A stretch of 64,000 nucleotides of DNA from CAZMFZ01 sp964565665 (GTDB lineage: Bacteria; Bacteroidota; Bacteroidia; Cytophagales; UBA9547): contig CAZMFZ010000002.1 of NCBI GenBank assembly GCA_964565665.1, positions 1 to 64,000 on the forward strand, written 5' to 3'. Below, piece after piece: positions 1 through 9,518 of the stretch. Numbering within the stretch: position 1 is the stretch's first letter; every line of letters starts with the position of its first letter. The notes beneath the pieces were generated by a model. The model made no database searches, had not been told where the DNA came from, and saw only the letters and a program-made list of their open reading frames with translations. A program made the translations under genes and the position numbers.

Positions 1-210
1 AATAAGCTTGAGGTCGAGTTCCTCGATATTATACATTATATAAATGAGTGGGGGGTTATATTACGAATGGAAAAGAAATGATGATGTTTTGAATTAATTG
101 AAAAGTTCTGTTGAGAACTATTTCTGTATGCAAGACCTGAAAAATCTACTAGGTATTGATAGGGTGAATAATTGCGATTTGCTAATTATGTTGCAATATT
201 AACCACGCCA

Positions 211-249
211 AAGCAATAAGCAAAACTTATAGTAAATTATTTATTGCTT
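211..249. repeat. Inverted repeat upstream of serS
   Basis: The 9-bp arm at 211-219 is perfectly complementary to 241-249. The arms are AT-rich and the loop is 21 nt, so the hairpin would be weak. It may be an operator, part of the leader, or chance; there is no T-run to make it a terminator. Confidence 0.3.
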
Positions 250-276
250 CGATTCTATACATTGGGCTTTATAGTA

Positions 277-284
277 TAGTTTTG
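277..284 (+). promoter_or_regulatory. Putative -7 box for serS
   Basis: TAGTTTTG matches the Bacteroidota -7 consensus TAnnTTTG. It lies 35 nt before the serS start codon. No good -33 TTG stands at the usual distance, so support rests on the -7 match and position only. Confidence 0.35.
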
Positions 285-319
285 CTGCTATAAATATCAC
301 TTACAAGAAAAAGAGTGCC

Positions 320-1594
320 ATGTTACAATTGTCGTTTATAAGAGAAAATATTGAGAAAGTTGCTGCAGGTTTGTTGAAGAAAAACTATAGAAACGCAGCA
401 CTTGAAATACAGCAAATACTTTCCGTAGATGATGAAAAACGCAAAGTGCAGCAGGAATTAGAAACTGTGCTTACCGAATCAAATAAGTATGCCAAAGAAA
501 TTGGCGAGTTAATGAAAATCGGCAAAAAAGCGGAAGCGGAAGAAATGAAACAGCAAACTACAATATTAAAAACGAATGGAAAAACTCTAGAAATCAAGCT
601 GTCGGAACTTGAAAACGAACTTTTTCAGTGCTTGGTAAAGCTGCCGAATTTGCCTCACGATTCTGTGCCTTTTGGTATTACACCCGAAGAAAATGAAGTA
701 GTGTACGAACAAGGAACCATACCCAACTTGCCCGATACAGCTTTGCCACATTGGGATTTGATTAAAAAATACGACATTGTAGATTTTGAGTTGGGTAATA
801 AAATTGCAGGAGCAGGATTTCCCGTTTATAAAGGCAAAGGGGCAAAATTACAAAGGGCATTGATTAATTTCTTTTTGGATGAGGCCTCAAATGCGGCCTA
901 TTTTGAAATTCAGCCACCGATATTGATTAACAAGGAATCGGGCTTTGGCACTGGGCAGTTACCAGATAAGGACGGGCAAATGTATTATGCCACTGAAGAT
1001 GATTTGTACTTGATTCCTACTGCTGAAGTGCCTATTACTAATATATATAGAGATGTAATCGTGAAAAAAGAAGATTTGCCAATAAAGAATGCAGGTTATA
1101 CGCCTTGTTTCAGGCGTGAGGCTGGTTCGTGGGGGGCTCATGTGCGTGGGCTCAACCGTTTGCATCAGTTCGACAAAGTGGAAATTGTGCAGCTTGCGGA
1201 GCCGCAAACTTCCTATCAGTTGCTAGATGGTATGGTGGCCCATGTAAAAAATCTACTTACAAAATTGGAATTGCCGTTCCGTATTTTACGACTATGCGGA
1301 GGTGATATGAGCTTCAGTAGTGCCCTCACTTACGATTTTGAAGTGTATTCTGCGGCACAAAAAAGATGGCTTGAGGTAAGCTCAGTAAGCAATTTCGAAA
1401 CTTTCCAAAGTAACAGATTAAAATGCAGATACAAAGGCGATGACGGGAAAAATCAATTGGTGCATACTTTAAATGGCAGTGCTATGGCTTTACCCAGAAT
1501 TGTAGCGGCATTATTAGAAAATAACCAAGGTGAAAATGGAATTGTACTGCCTGCTGTGCTGAAAGATTATTTAAAGTTTCAGGTAATTTCTTGA
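320..1594 (+). CDS. serS: Seryl-tRNA synthetase
   Basis: Cytoplasmic class II aminoacyl-tRNA synthetase that charges tRNA-Ser with serine. At 424 residues it has the usual SerRS length. The N-terminal ~110 residues are charged and coiled-coil-like, as expected for the tRNA-binding arm. The catalytic core shows the motif 2 region (CFRREAGSWG, then RGLNRLHQF) and the motif 3 region (LEVSSVSNFETFQSNR, then HTLNGSA). The ATG at 320 starts directly at the conserved N-terminus (MLQLSFIREN). The gene is monocistronic: its 3' end faces the converging haem lyase gene across a long hairpin. Nothing in the sequence suggests a variant function. Confidence 0.97.
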   Translation: MLQLSFIRENIEKVAAGLLKKNYRNAALEIQQILSVDDEKRKVQQELETVLTESNKYAKEIGELMKIGKKAEAEEMKQQTTILKTNGKTLEIKLSELENELFQCLVKLPNLPHDSVPFGITPEENEVVYEQGTIPNLPDTALPHWDLIKKYDIVDFELGNKIAGAGFPVYKGKGAKLQRALINFFLDEASNAAYFEIQPPILINKESGFGTGQLPDKDGQMYYATEDDLYLIPTAEVPITNIYRDVIVKKEDLPIKNAGYTPCFRREAGSWGAHVRGLNRLHQFDKVEIVQLAEPQTSYQLLDGMVAHVKNLLTKLELPFRILRLCGGDMSFSSALTYDFEVYSAAQKRWLEVSSVSNFETFQSNRLKCRYKGDDGKNQLVHTLNGSAMALPRIVAALLENNQGENGIVLPAVLKDYLKFQVIS

Positions 1595-1614
1595 TTTATA
1601 AGCGATTGGTGGGT

Positions 1615-1659
1615 ATTCGATTTCAAGCCTTGGCTTAAGCCAAGGGCTTTGAATCGAAT
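1615..1659. terminator. Bidirectional terminator-like hairpin between serS and ccmF
   Basis: A near-perfect stem of about 20 bp (left arm 1615-1636, right arm 1637-1659, one bulged base) lies between two convergent stop codons. It probably ends transcription from both sides, although the T-run is poor. Part of its right arm (CCAAGGGC core) resembles the short repeats near 21.2 kb. Confidence 0.7.
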
Positions 1660-1661
1660 TG

Positions 1662-4154
1662 TCATTTATCTTCTTTTCCACGCCTCGCAATCGCCATACC
1701 GAAGCCTATCATTACGATAATTGAGCCGCCCCACAGCAGATCAATATAAGGTTTTTCCATGGCTTTGAGTATTACCCAATCTTTTTGCGAAGTATTGATA
1801 CCTAAGGTAAAAATACCAGATTTTGGGTGGATATTCATAAGTGTTATACGCAATCCTAAGGCATTATTCACCTCCGAAACCCTGCCAATCATTTGGTTGT
1901 GAATTACAAAAATGGGTTCCATTGTGACCTCGCCTCTTTTGGTAAATATTTTCACAACACCTTTTACAGCCGCATCATTTCCACCTAATGGTATTTCATC
2001 TACTTTTTCTACCCGCTCTACTTTTTCCAATATCCCATAATAATCGCCAAAAAGAATAGTATCGCCTAGAGCTACCTCTTTGATTTCCAGTTCACTCCAT
2101 TCTTTGGTTTCGTTAGGGTCGGGAATGGAAGAAACATGGCTGTACAAATCTTTACCAACCATTTTCTTTATGTCGGGTGAAGCGAGCAAGCCCATTTCTT
2201 TATTTACCTGAGCTCTTGGAAATAAAGTGAATTTTGAACTATCTGCTTTGGTGAATTCAAGTTCGAAAAATGTATTTTCAGGCATATAATTGATGGTGTC
2301 GCCTAGCTTGAGCTTGCTATCTATGTCTTTGGTAATGACGGCCTTATTTGGGTATTGGGTTACACGAATCAGATCTTTATCTATATACCCGCTCACATTG
2401 TCAGCTTCAATTCTCGGGCCTTTGTAATGTACAGTGTAGTCGCCCATTTTTATATCATCGCCACGCCAAAGCAACACATTTTCTTGGTTCATCTGAGTGG
2501 TAAATTCTTTGGAATAGAGCAAACCTGTGTTATTGTTTGATACTACTTTTGAATATCCAGCTGAATACAAAACGCCTATCAGCATCAAAGCCACACCAAT
2601 GTGAGCGACTGCACCGCCCGATAATTTAGGACTCATTTTCCAAATATTCACCAAAATAAAAGCATTAGAAACAAAGGAGTAGATGGCGGAAGTCAGCAAA
2701 ACGATATAAGAAAAACTATTGACTTTGGTCAATAAAATAAGAGCCGAAACTAGCAATAAAGTGATTACCAAAGGCGTGTACAATGCTTTTTGAAGGGTTT
2801 GCCTATCCATTTTGTTCCAATAGAAAAACTGGGCGGTGGCGGATAAAAAAGCAATGAGAGCCGAAAACCACAATTGAAACTTGCTGTAATGAGCTATCTG
2901 GTCGGCAGGTAATGCCAAATTTGAAGTTATACTAAATGCTTTCAAAATCGCATTGTAAACAGGGATTGAAGTAGTGGCAATGATTTGAAAAGCTGCCAAA
3001 CCTAAGGCCGTCATACCTAAAAACAACCAAAATTCTTTGCTGTAGACACTCACTTCGTCTTTGGCGGAAGGGATTTGTTTCCATGTTTTAATAATGAAGA
3101 AAATGGCGACAGCAATAAAGAAAAGCATATAAACAAGTAATTGACCCGAGAGCCCTAAATCGGTAAACGAATGCACAGAGGCATTGCCCAAAATGCCACT
3201 TCTGGTGAGGAATGTGGAGTATAATATCAATAGAAATGAACTGATAGTGAGGATAATAGCCGTTTTTAAGGCCGTGTTGTTTCGCTTGAATACTATCATG
3301 GCATGGATGGAGGCTACCAACACCAACCAAGGTACATATACTGCATTTTCTACCGGATCCCAATTCCAATAGCCTCCGAAATTGAGTGTTTCATAAGCCC
3401 AATACGCACCCATCAAAATGCCAATTCCCAATATTAGGGCTGAAAAATGTGCCCAAGGCATTGCCGGAGCTACCCATTCTTTAAATTTGCCCGACCACAT
3501 ACCAGCAATACAAAAAGCAAATGGAACTAAAGTAGTGGCAAAACCCAAAAATAGGGTAGGAGGGTGAATTACCATCCAATAGTTTTGCAGCAATGGATTT
3601 AACCCTGTGCCATCTAAAGGCACGTATTCGGGATTCATTTTGAAAATAGGTGCCTCTGTCATGAAGTCGCGAAGCAAGATAAAAGGTGAACTTCCCACCT
3701 TGAAATCGAAAAATACAATACCCAATATCATAGAGGCTAAAAATGCCTGAACTGCTGAAAAAACAGCCATAACAGGTGCTTCCCATGTTTTTTGGGTGTT
3801 AATTAGTACGATTCCTAATACCGAATGCCAAAACATCCACAAAAGAAAACTGCCTTCCTGCCCTTCCCAGAAACATGAAATCATGAAATGTGTAGGCAGG
3901 GTGTTAGAAGAATGACTCCAAGCATAATAGTATTCGTAATAGTGGTTATATATGATGGTGAAAAGACTTACTACGATGCCAATTACTGCCAAACAGTGAA
4001 TGTAAAATATCGTTTTTGAGAACGTAAGCCAGCTTTTGGCAGAAAAAGCATCTTTTCTAGCGGCCATAAAATAGCTGTATGCAGCCAATATTGCCGTTAC
4101 GAAGGCTGTAATGATACTTAGGTGACCAATATTCCCGATAAGCGAATGAAACAT
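1662..4154 (-). CDS. ccmF: Cytochrome c biogenesis haem lyase, CcmF/CcsA type
   Basis: Polytopic inner-membrane protein expected to present haem to apocytochrome c on the periplasmic side. The tryptophan-rich haem-handling motif (FGGYWNWDPVENA) is at about residues 258-270, among many hydrophobic helices over residues 1-520. A hydrophilic, probably periplasmic domain covers about 550-800, and a last helix sits at the C-terminus. 830 residues is longer than E. coli CcmF but normal for Bacteroidota versions. No other ccm gene is adjacent. It converges with serS. Function fits the cytochrome oxidase genes elsewhere in the window. The CcmF/CcsA superfamily is certain; the symbol is by similarity. 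Confidence 0.9.
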   Translation of the reverse strand: MFHSLIGNIGHLSIITAFVTAILAAYSYFMAARKDAFSAKSWLTFSKTIFYIHCLAVIGIVVSLFTIIYNHYYEYYYAWSHSSNTLPTHFMISCFWEGQEGSFLLWMFWHSVLGIVLINTQKTWEAPVMAVFSAVQAFLASMILGIVFFDFKVGSSPFILLRDFMTEAPIFKMNPEYVPLDGTGLNPLLQNYWMVIHPPTLFLGFATTLVPFAFCIAGMWSGKFKEWVAPAMPWAHFSALILGIGILMGAYWAYETLNFGGYWNWDPVENAVYVPWLVLVASIHAMIVFKRNNTALKTAIILTISSFLLILYSTFLTRSGILGNASVHSFTDLGLSGQLLVYMLFFIAVAIFFIIKTWKQIPSAKDEVSVYSKEFWLFLGMTALGLAAFQIIATTSIPVYNAILKAFSITSNLALPADQIAHYSKFQLWFSALIAFLSATAQFFYWNKMDRQTLQKALYTPLVITLLLVSALILLTKVNSFSYIVLLTSAIYSFVSNAFILVNIWKMSPKLSGGAVAHIGVALMLIGVLYSAGYSKVVSNNNTGLLYSKEFTTQMNQENVLLWRGDDIKMGDYTVHYKGPRIEADNVSGYIDKDLIRVTQYPNKAVITKDIDSKLKLGDTINYMPENTFFELEFTKADSSKFTLFPRAQVNKEMGLLASPDIKKMVGKDLYSHVSSIPDPNETKEWSELEIKEVALGDTILFGDYYGILEKVERVEKVDEIPLGGNDAAVKGVVKIFTKRGEVTMEPIFVIHNQMIGRVSEVNNALGLRITLMNIHPKSGIFTLGINTSQKDWVILKAMEKPYIDLLWGGSIIVMIGFGMAIARRGKEDK

Positions 4155-4483
4155 ATGAATTTAGTATGCGATTGAAACTTTGAAGTTGGATTTACAACAT
4201 TTTATTCGCCATGTAGCGGTAAAAACTTTTGAAAACTGTTTTATGGTGTCATTGGGTTAGGCTCCTGAAGTTACCAGTAGAAGTTTGAAACTTGATGATG
4301 CAAATTTAAGTGGAAAAACAGAGAGGAAGGGTTAAAAATTAGGCTATATTTTTGATTGGTTTATATTTAATTTCTTTATTGAATTGCATAGTACTCACCA
4401 ACTCACAAATTTGGGATTCTAATTGATAGAAACCCTCAAAAAATATTTATCTTGCAGGCAGACCACTTAACATCGCATTAGTA
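4155..4483. other. Divergent intergenic region between ccmF and the permease gene
   Basis: About 330 bp without a credible gene. It must hold the promoters of two divergently transcribed genes. On the minus strand, 4301-4308 reads TAAATTTG (a TAnnTTTG match), but about 145 nt from the ccmF start and without a clear -33 partner. No strong hairpin or tRNA was seen. Confidence 0.4.
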
Positions 4484-5947
4484 ATGAAAGATATTTGGGC
4501 AAAGAAATCGCTATCAAATTTACTAGCAGAATCTGCTGAAAATTCAAATGGTCTCAAACGGACTTTAGGCAGGTGGAATTTGGTAGCCTTGGGAATTGGT
4601 GGCATTATTGGGGCGGGAATTTTTGTACTTACCGGGCAGGCAGCGGCCAGCTATGCTGGGCCGGCTGTAGTGCTTTCATTTGTAGTTGCAGGTATTGCCT
4701 GCACATTTGCTGGGCTTTGCTATGCCGAATTTGCTTCTATGATTCCCATCGCAGGCAGTGCTTACACGTATGCGTATGCAACAATGGGCGAATTTTTGGC
4801 TTGGGTTATTGGGTGGGATTTGATTCTTGAATATCTTTTTGCCGCTTCTACAGTCTCAGTTGGCTGGTCGGGCTACACATCCAGCTTTTTGCACGATATA
4901 GGAATCCACTTACCATCATATTTTACAAATGCCCCTATTGCCTACGACACTGCTACTCACGAGTGGAGTACTACGGGAGCAATTGTAAATCTTCCTGCCA
5001 TTTTTATCATATTTATGCTTACAATTTTGCTGATTGTTGGTATCAAAGAATCGGCCAAACTCAATAACATTGTGGTGATAATCAAACTCACAGTTATCTT
5101 TTTATTCTTGGCTTTCGGAGCTACTTATGTAATTACCGATAATTGGACTCCCTTCATTCCTGCCAATACAGGCAACTTTGGTCAGTTTGGCTGGAGCGGA
5201 ATATTCAGAGCCGCAGGTGTTATTTTCTTCGCATACATAGGTTTCGATGCCGTGTCTACCGCTGCTCAGGAATCGAAAAATCCGCAAAAAGATATGCCTT
5301 GGGGTATACTTGGCTCTTTAGTTATATGCACAATTATCTATATAATGGTAGGTTTGGTAATGACAGGAATGGTAAAATACGACCTGCTTAATGACCCTGC
5401 CCCTGTAGCGATTGCTGTAAATACTGCCGGAGAAGGATTGGCTTGGCTAAAACCCTTCATCAAAATTGGGGCGATAGCGGGCTTGAGTTCGGTGATATTA
5501 GTAATGCTTTTGGCACAGTCTCGCATATTTTTTACCATGTCGAAAGACGGACTTTTGCCTACGTTGTTTAGCGTGCTTCACTCCAAATTTAAAACGCCTT
5601 ATATCACCAGTATTATTGTAGGCTTAGTAGCTTCAGCCATTGCTGGGGCTTTTCCGATTGGTTTGCTTGGAGAATTGGTTTCAATTGGTACACTTTTGGC
5701 GTTTGTAATTGTTTGCGGTGGAGTGTTGGTACTAAGGTATCGAAGTCCCGAATTAGAACGCCCATTTAAAACACCATTCTTCCCTTATGTTCCAATTCTA
5801 GGCGTATTATCTTCATTTGGAGTAATGCTCACGCTTCCAGGCGATACTTGGCTAAGGCTGGTGGTGTGGATGCTTTTGGGAATAGTTATTTATTTCGCTT
5901 ACAGTAATAGACATAGCGTGTTGAACAAAGCTGAAAAAAGCATTTAG
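4484..5947 (+). CDS. APC-superfamily amino-acid permease
   Basis: Inner-membrane amino-acid transporter of 487 residues with about 12 hydrophobic helices. The first helix carries the glycine-rich APC motif (LGIGGIIGAGIFVLTG, residues ~36-51), and the helix 2-3 region reads CYAEFASMIPIAGSAYTY. This resembles the cationic-amino-acid-transporter (CAT, YfnA-like) branch. Substrate cannot be told from sequence; arginine/lysine or broad neutral amino acids are both possible. The gene stands alone, converging with bshC 17 bp away. No regulatory site was recognised. Confidence 0.9.
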   Translation: MKDIWAKKSLSNLLAESAENSNGLKRTLGRWNLVALGIGGIIGAGIFVLTGQAAASYAGPAVVLSFVVAGIACTFAGLCYAEFASMIPIAGSAYTYAYATMGEFLAWVIGWDLILEYLFAASTVSVGWSGYTSSFLHDIGIHLPSYFTNAPIAYDTATHEWSTTGAIVNLPAIFIIFMLTILLIVGIKESAKLNNIVVIIKLTVIFLFLAFGATYVITDNWTPFIPANTGNFGQFGWSGIFRAAGVIFFAYIGFDAVSTAAQESKNPQKDMPWGILGSLVICTIIYIMVGLVMTGMVKYDLLNDPAPVAIAVNTAGEGLAWLKPFIKIGAIAGLSSVILVMLLAQSRIFFTMSKDGLLPTLFSVLHSKFKTPYITSIIVGLVASAIAGAFPIGLLGELVSIGTLLAFVIVCGGVLVLRYRSPELERPFKTPFFPYVPILGVLSSFGVMLTLPGDTWLRLVVWMLLGIVIYFAYSNRHSVLNKAEKSI

Positions 5948-5964
5948 AAAATTGCAATCCTGAT

Positions 5965-7530
5965 TTAATCTTGCACAATTATATTAAACTCAAATTTAAG
6001 CGGTTGAAATAATGGTATTAATTCAGCAATAAAATCAGGGTTATTTATCTGGAAATTTAAGTAATTGTCTGTTCTTTCTTGCAATCCAGCTGAGGGGAAA
6101 AGCTTCGATTTTATATTTAATATTTGATTTATGCCTTCAGATTCTTTCAGTTCGGCAGTTTTTCTTATTTTCTTGGCAATCACATCTATTATTTTCAAGC
6201 CTTCATTTCGTTGCGATTCTACAAACCCCTCTAGTGATTTATCAACTTGCATTGCCTCCGTTTTAATTGCATCAAATATTTTATCAATCTCGGTTTTATA
6301 GGAGTTTTCGTCCCAATGTGCTATCTGCTTGGCTTCTATATAGAATTTTTTGAGCTCGGGCTCGTCTAAAAATAAACTATCAATTGGTAAACCTGCTTTA
6401 TCAAGTTTTGTTATTTGACTTTGGGTTGCCACTAATGCAAAGTTTCTAGGCACTAGTATCGGAAATTCAATATTTTGGTTGGCAAACATCTGCTTGAGTT
6501 GAAGCCAATAGGCAAGCTCACCCGGGCCGCCAATATAGGCAAGATTTGGTAGCACCATTTCCTGGTATAGAGGCCTAAGAACCACGTTGGGGCTAAATTT
6601 CTCAGGGTTAGAATTCGCTAAGGCAATTATTTCAGTTGTGGTAAATGATAAATTTGTATTCAACACCTTGTATACATTTCCTTCCTTTACTATTCTTTCC
6701 CTTATTCCTTTATCTAAATAAAATAAATTGATTTCTCTTGCGTACACTTGCGAACTGTAGCCTGCATTTTCTAGTTTTTGGGTAGATGATTGTACCGTTT
6801 CAAATATTTCATTAGAGGTTAATTCATTGATAATGACATTTTTAATTATGCTTTTGAGCGTACTATCATTGCCATCTAATATCAGCAAGCCCGATTCGGG
6901 AAATAAGGCATGTACTAAATATCTAGTGGCCTCTGCCAAATTTTGATGCTTCAAATAGATATTTTCAAAAAGTATTCTGATTTCAATTGGCAATGAATCT
7001 ACTAATTCATTCAACTCATTAGTAGCAAATGTGCCTACGGCACCTTTTTGTTCGGTTTGCCATTCATATTTTTTGCCAAATACTGTAAAGTGGTTTATTT
7101 CTTCAAAATCGTGGTCTTCGCTTGCCATCCAATATATAGGCACAAAATTGTAGTCAGGAAAATTGGCTTTCAATTCATTGGCCAATTCTATGGCGGTTAT
7201 CATTTTATAAATAAAATACAAAGGCCCCGTAAAAAGGCAAAGCTGATGCCCGGTGGTTACTGTAAAAGTATTGGCGTTTTGTATCGAATCAATAGTCTGT
7301 TTTATTATTTCCGATTTTGCAAATCCCTCATACTGCTTTTTAAAAACAATTTTTAGTATTTCCCTGTTTTTTGGAGAAAACTTTTTGGCTTCTAATTGAG
7401 CTTTAAAATTAGGTATGGTGGGGTATCTATTATAAAATTCGACTAATTCAGGTATTTCATTAATATAGTCAATGAAAATTTTGGAGAATTTATGTGTGGC
7501 TTCAAAAGGAATAGCCTTAGATACTATCAT
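5965..7530 (-). CDS. bshC: Bacillithiol biosynthesis cysteine-adding enzyme BshC
   Basis: Putative final enzyme of bacillithiol synthesis, ligating cysteine to glucosaminyl-malate. The length (521 residues) fits BshC. Two signatures are clear: TGHQLCLFTGPLYFIYK at about residues 91-107 and ASEDHDFEEIN at about 133-143, the nucleotide-binding-like core. The C-terminal third is helical and charged, matching the coiled-coil dimerisation region of the family. bshA and bshB are not in the window. Bacillithiol is the low-molecular-weight thiol of many Bacteroidota, so this fits the host. A terminator of the preceding gene lies upstream. Confidence 0.93.
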   Translation of the reverse strand: MIVSKAIPFEATHKFSKIFIDYINEIPELVEFYNRYPTIPNFKAQLEAKKFSPKNREILKIVFKKQYEGFAKSEIIKQTIDSIQNANTFTVTTGHQLCLFTGPLYFIYKMITAIELANELKANFPDYNFVPIYWMASEDHDFEEINHFTVFGKKYEWQTEQKGAVGTFATNELNELVDSLPIEIRILFENIYLKHQNLAEATRYLVHALFPESGLLILDGNDSTLKSIIKNVIINELTSNEIFETVQSSTQKLENAGYSSQVYAREINLFYLDKGIRERIVKEGNVYKVLNTNLSFTTTEIIALANSNPEKFSPNVVLRPLYQEMVLPNLAYIGGPGELAYWLQLKQMFANQNIEFPILVPRNFALVATQSQITKLDKAGLPIDSLFLDEPELKKFYIEAKQIAHWDENSYKTEIDKIFDAIKTEAMQVDKSLEGFVESQRNEGLKIIDVIAKKIRKTAELKESEGINQILNIKSKLFPSAGLQERTDNYLNFQINNPDFIAELIPLFQPLKFEFNIIVQD

Positions 7531-7586
7531 GCTAAAAGTTGTAATTGAATTGATTTAACCCCGAAATTGTAAACTAGGTTCAAATA

Positions 7587-7625
7587 AAAAAGCCTCAATC
7601 TCGCTATTGAGATTGAGGCTTTTTA
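7587..7625 (-). terminator. Rho-independent terminator after the peptide-binding lipoprotein gene
   Basis: Perfect 12-bp stem (7591-7602 with 7609-7620) and a 6-nt loop. On the minus strand it is followed by a run of T, placing it 3' of the gene ending at 7638. On the plus strand it is also followed by four T. Confidence 0.9.
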
Positions 7626-7637
7626 AAATTCACGGCC

Positions 7638-9404
7638 TTATTTTGGAATATCTGTTGGTTTGGCTGGAATAGCAAAGTATACATCAGATAAATCGCGGTA
7701 TTGCATTGGGTTGTTGGGGAAATTCTGTACGTAAGGCTGCAAAAGTCTGTAGCCTTCATCATACCAAAGTACAATTACGCCTGCATCATTTAGCAGTACT
7801 TGTTCGGCTTTCAAAAAGCTATTTACAGTTTCATCTAACTTGGTGGTTGCCATTGCATTGTCGTAATGGGCATCAAATTCGGCATTTTTATACCTTGAAA
7901 GATTAGGAAACGATACTTCTTCTTTATTGGCAGGCACATCTTTTCCGTAAAATAAATACAAGAAATTTTCAGGATTAGGGAAATCAGCAATCCAGCCTAC
8001 CCTAAAAAACTCAGATTTGCCATTCATCGCATTTTCCAAATGCTGAGCAAAAGGCAATACCTGAATTTCGATATCAATATTGAGGTTGTCTTTCAACTCT
8101 TTTTGTACTTCTTGCACTACATATACGTTTCGTTCCCCATCCGAATTTAAGTACAATACCGTTTTGGGAAATCCTTTGCCTTCTTTATAGCCCGCTTTGG
8201 TGAGATAATATTTAGCAGAATCAATATTCAGATCGTAGCCCTTGATTTTTGAAATATCGTATCCTTCAAAAACAGGGGGCGTAATGCCATTGGTGCCTGC
8301 TTTATATCCTTCGCCTTGCAACACGTATTCCAGTATTTTTGTACGATCTATTGCATATGAAATGGCTTTTCTAAGGTTTTTATCTTTAAACAACACACCT
8401 TGTTGGTTAAACATTAAGTAGTGGCTGGACATTTCAGCTTCACGCTGCATCGTGTATTTAGTGTACTGCCCTTGCTTGGTTTTGTTCATGGCATCTTCCA
8501 CAATTTCAATAATTTGCTCGGTAGGCAAATGGTATACCATTTCAAAATTCCCTTTTTTAAATTCCAAAAGTTCAGCCTTTCTATCTTTCAAAAATCTAAT
8601 TTCAATAGCCTCTAAAAATGGCAAACGGTTTCCAAAAGAGTCGTATCCATGATATTGAGGGTTTTTCTTTAATATCACCACTATGTCTTCATCAATTGAC
8701 GACACATAAAATGGCCCAGTTCCTACAGGTTTCACCCTCATATCCAATCCATACTTTTCAAAAGCTTCTTTTGGGTAGATATAAGTATAAGGTCTGGCAA
8801 GATTGTACAGAAATAAAGATGATTTTTTTTCTAGAATGAATTGTACGGTGTATTTGTCAATTACTTTGATGCCTTCTATCTCTGAAGTTGGATTTTCTCC
8901 TTTTTTTGTGGCCTCGAAATAGGCATCAGCCCCTTTTAATATGCCTTTGAATACTTCAAAACCAAGGTTATGAGCATTGTAGGTACACAAATAAGCAAAG
9001 CAATATTTTACATCCTCTGAAGTAAATTCCCTTCCTTTACCATTTGCAAAACAATCGGCATCGTGAAATTTTACTCCTTTTTTCAGCTTAAATGTATAGG
9101 TTAAACCATCATCGCTCACGTTGTAGCCATCAATTAGTCCATTTTTAAGGGTGAGGTATTCTTGGTCGAATTTCAAAAGCCCTTCATATACTTGATTGGC
9201 AATTCTGTAGGAAAAAGCATCAGTAATTGAAGGTGGAAAAAGTGTCTTAATATTTTCAGATTCATTCATTCTGAACACTCCACCATAGTTTCGGCCTCCT
9301 TTTGCAGGCTTCAATTCCGTAGCGTTTGAGTTATCTTTCTTTCCGCAAGAATATAACAATATGATAGCAAGGAAAAAAAATGTAATCCTGAAAATATGTC
9401 TCAT
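7638..9404 (-). CDS. ABC transporter substrate-binding lipoprotein, peptide/nickel family (SBP_bac_5)
   Basis: Extracytoplasmic binding protein of the DppA/OppA family, 588 residues. It has a lipoprotein signal peptide with lipobox LYSC (predicted lipidated Cys20). The mature part has family hallmarks: YEGLLKFD near the start, FTSEDVKYCF, an RKAISYAIDR segment and a C-terminal lobe ending in a conserved tryptophan-containing stretch. It would capture oligopeptides or a similar solute for an ABC importer. No permease or ATPase genes are adjacent, so the transporter partners are encoded elsewhere, or the protein acts alone. It has its own terminator. Confidence 0.9.
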   Translation of the reverse strand: MRHIFRITFFFLAIILLYSCGKKDNSNATELKPAKGGRNYGGVFRMNESENIKTLFPPSITDAFSYRIANQVYEGLLKFDQEYLTLKNGLIDGYNVSDDGLTYTFKLKKGVKFHDADCFANGKGREFTSEDVKYCFAYLCTYNAHNLGFEVFKGILKGADAYFEATKKGENPTSEIEGIKVIDKYTVQFILEKKSSLFLYNLARPYTYIYPKEAFEKYGLDMRVKPVGTGPFYVSSIDEDIVVILKKNPQYHGYDSFGNRLPFLEAIEIRFLKDRKAELLEFKKGNFEMVYHLPTEQIIEIVEDAMNKTKQGQYTKYTMQREAEMSSHYLMFNQQGVLFKDKNLRKAISYAIDRTKILEYVLQGEGYKAGTNGITPPVFEGYDISKIKGYDLNIDSAKYYLTKAGYKEGKGFPKTVLYLNSDGERNVYVVQEVQKELKDNLNIDIEIQVLPFAQHLENAMNGKSEFFRVGWIADFPNPENFLYLFYGKDVPANKEEVSFPNLSRYKNAEFDAHYDNAMATTKLDETVNSFLKAEQVLLNDAGVIVLWYDEGYRLLQPYVQNFPNNPMQYRDLSDVYFAIPAKPTDIPK

Positions 9405-9518
9405 ATAAATTTATTTGTATTGAAAATAAACACTAAAGTAACCTTGCTATTCGATATCTGCAATTTCAGATACTATTAATATGTAATTCTGCAATCTACT
9501 CAAGCAGTATAGTAGCAA

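Larger units (their letters stand above)
1..319. other. Intergenic region upstream of serS
   Basis: No convincing reading frame or tRNA is visible. The stretch holds a 9-bp inverted repeat (arms 211-219 and 241-249, 21-nt spacer) and a TAnnTTTG-type -7 box just ahead of serS, listed separately. Any upstream gene lies outside the window. Confidence 0.5.
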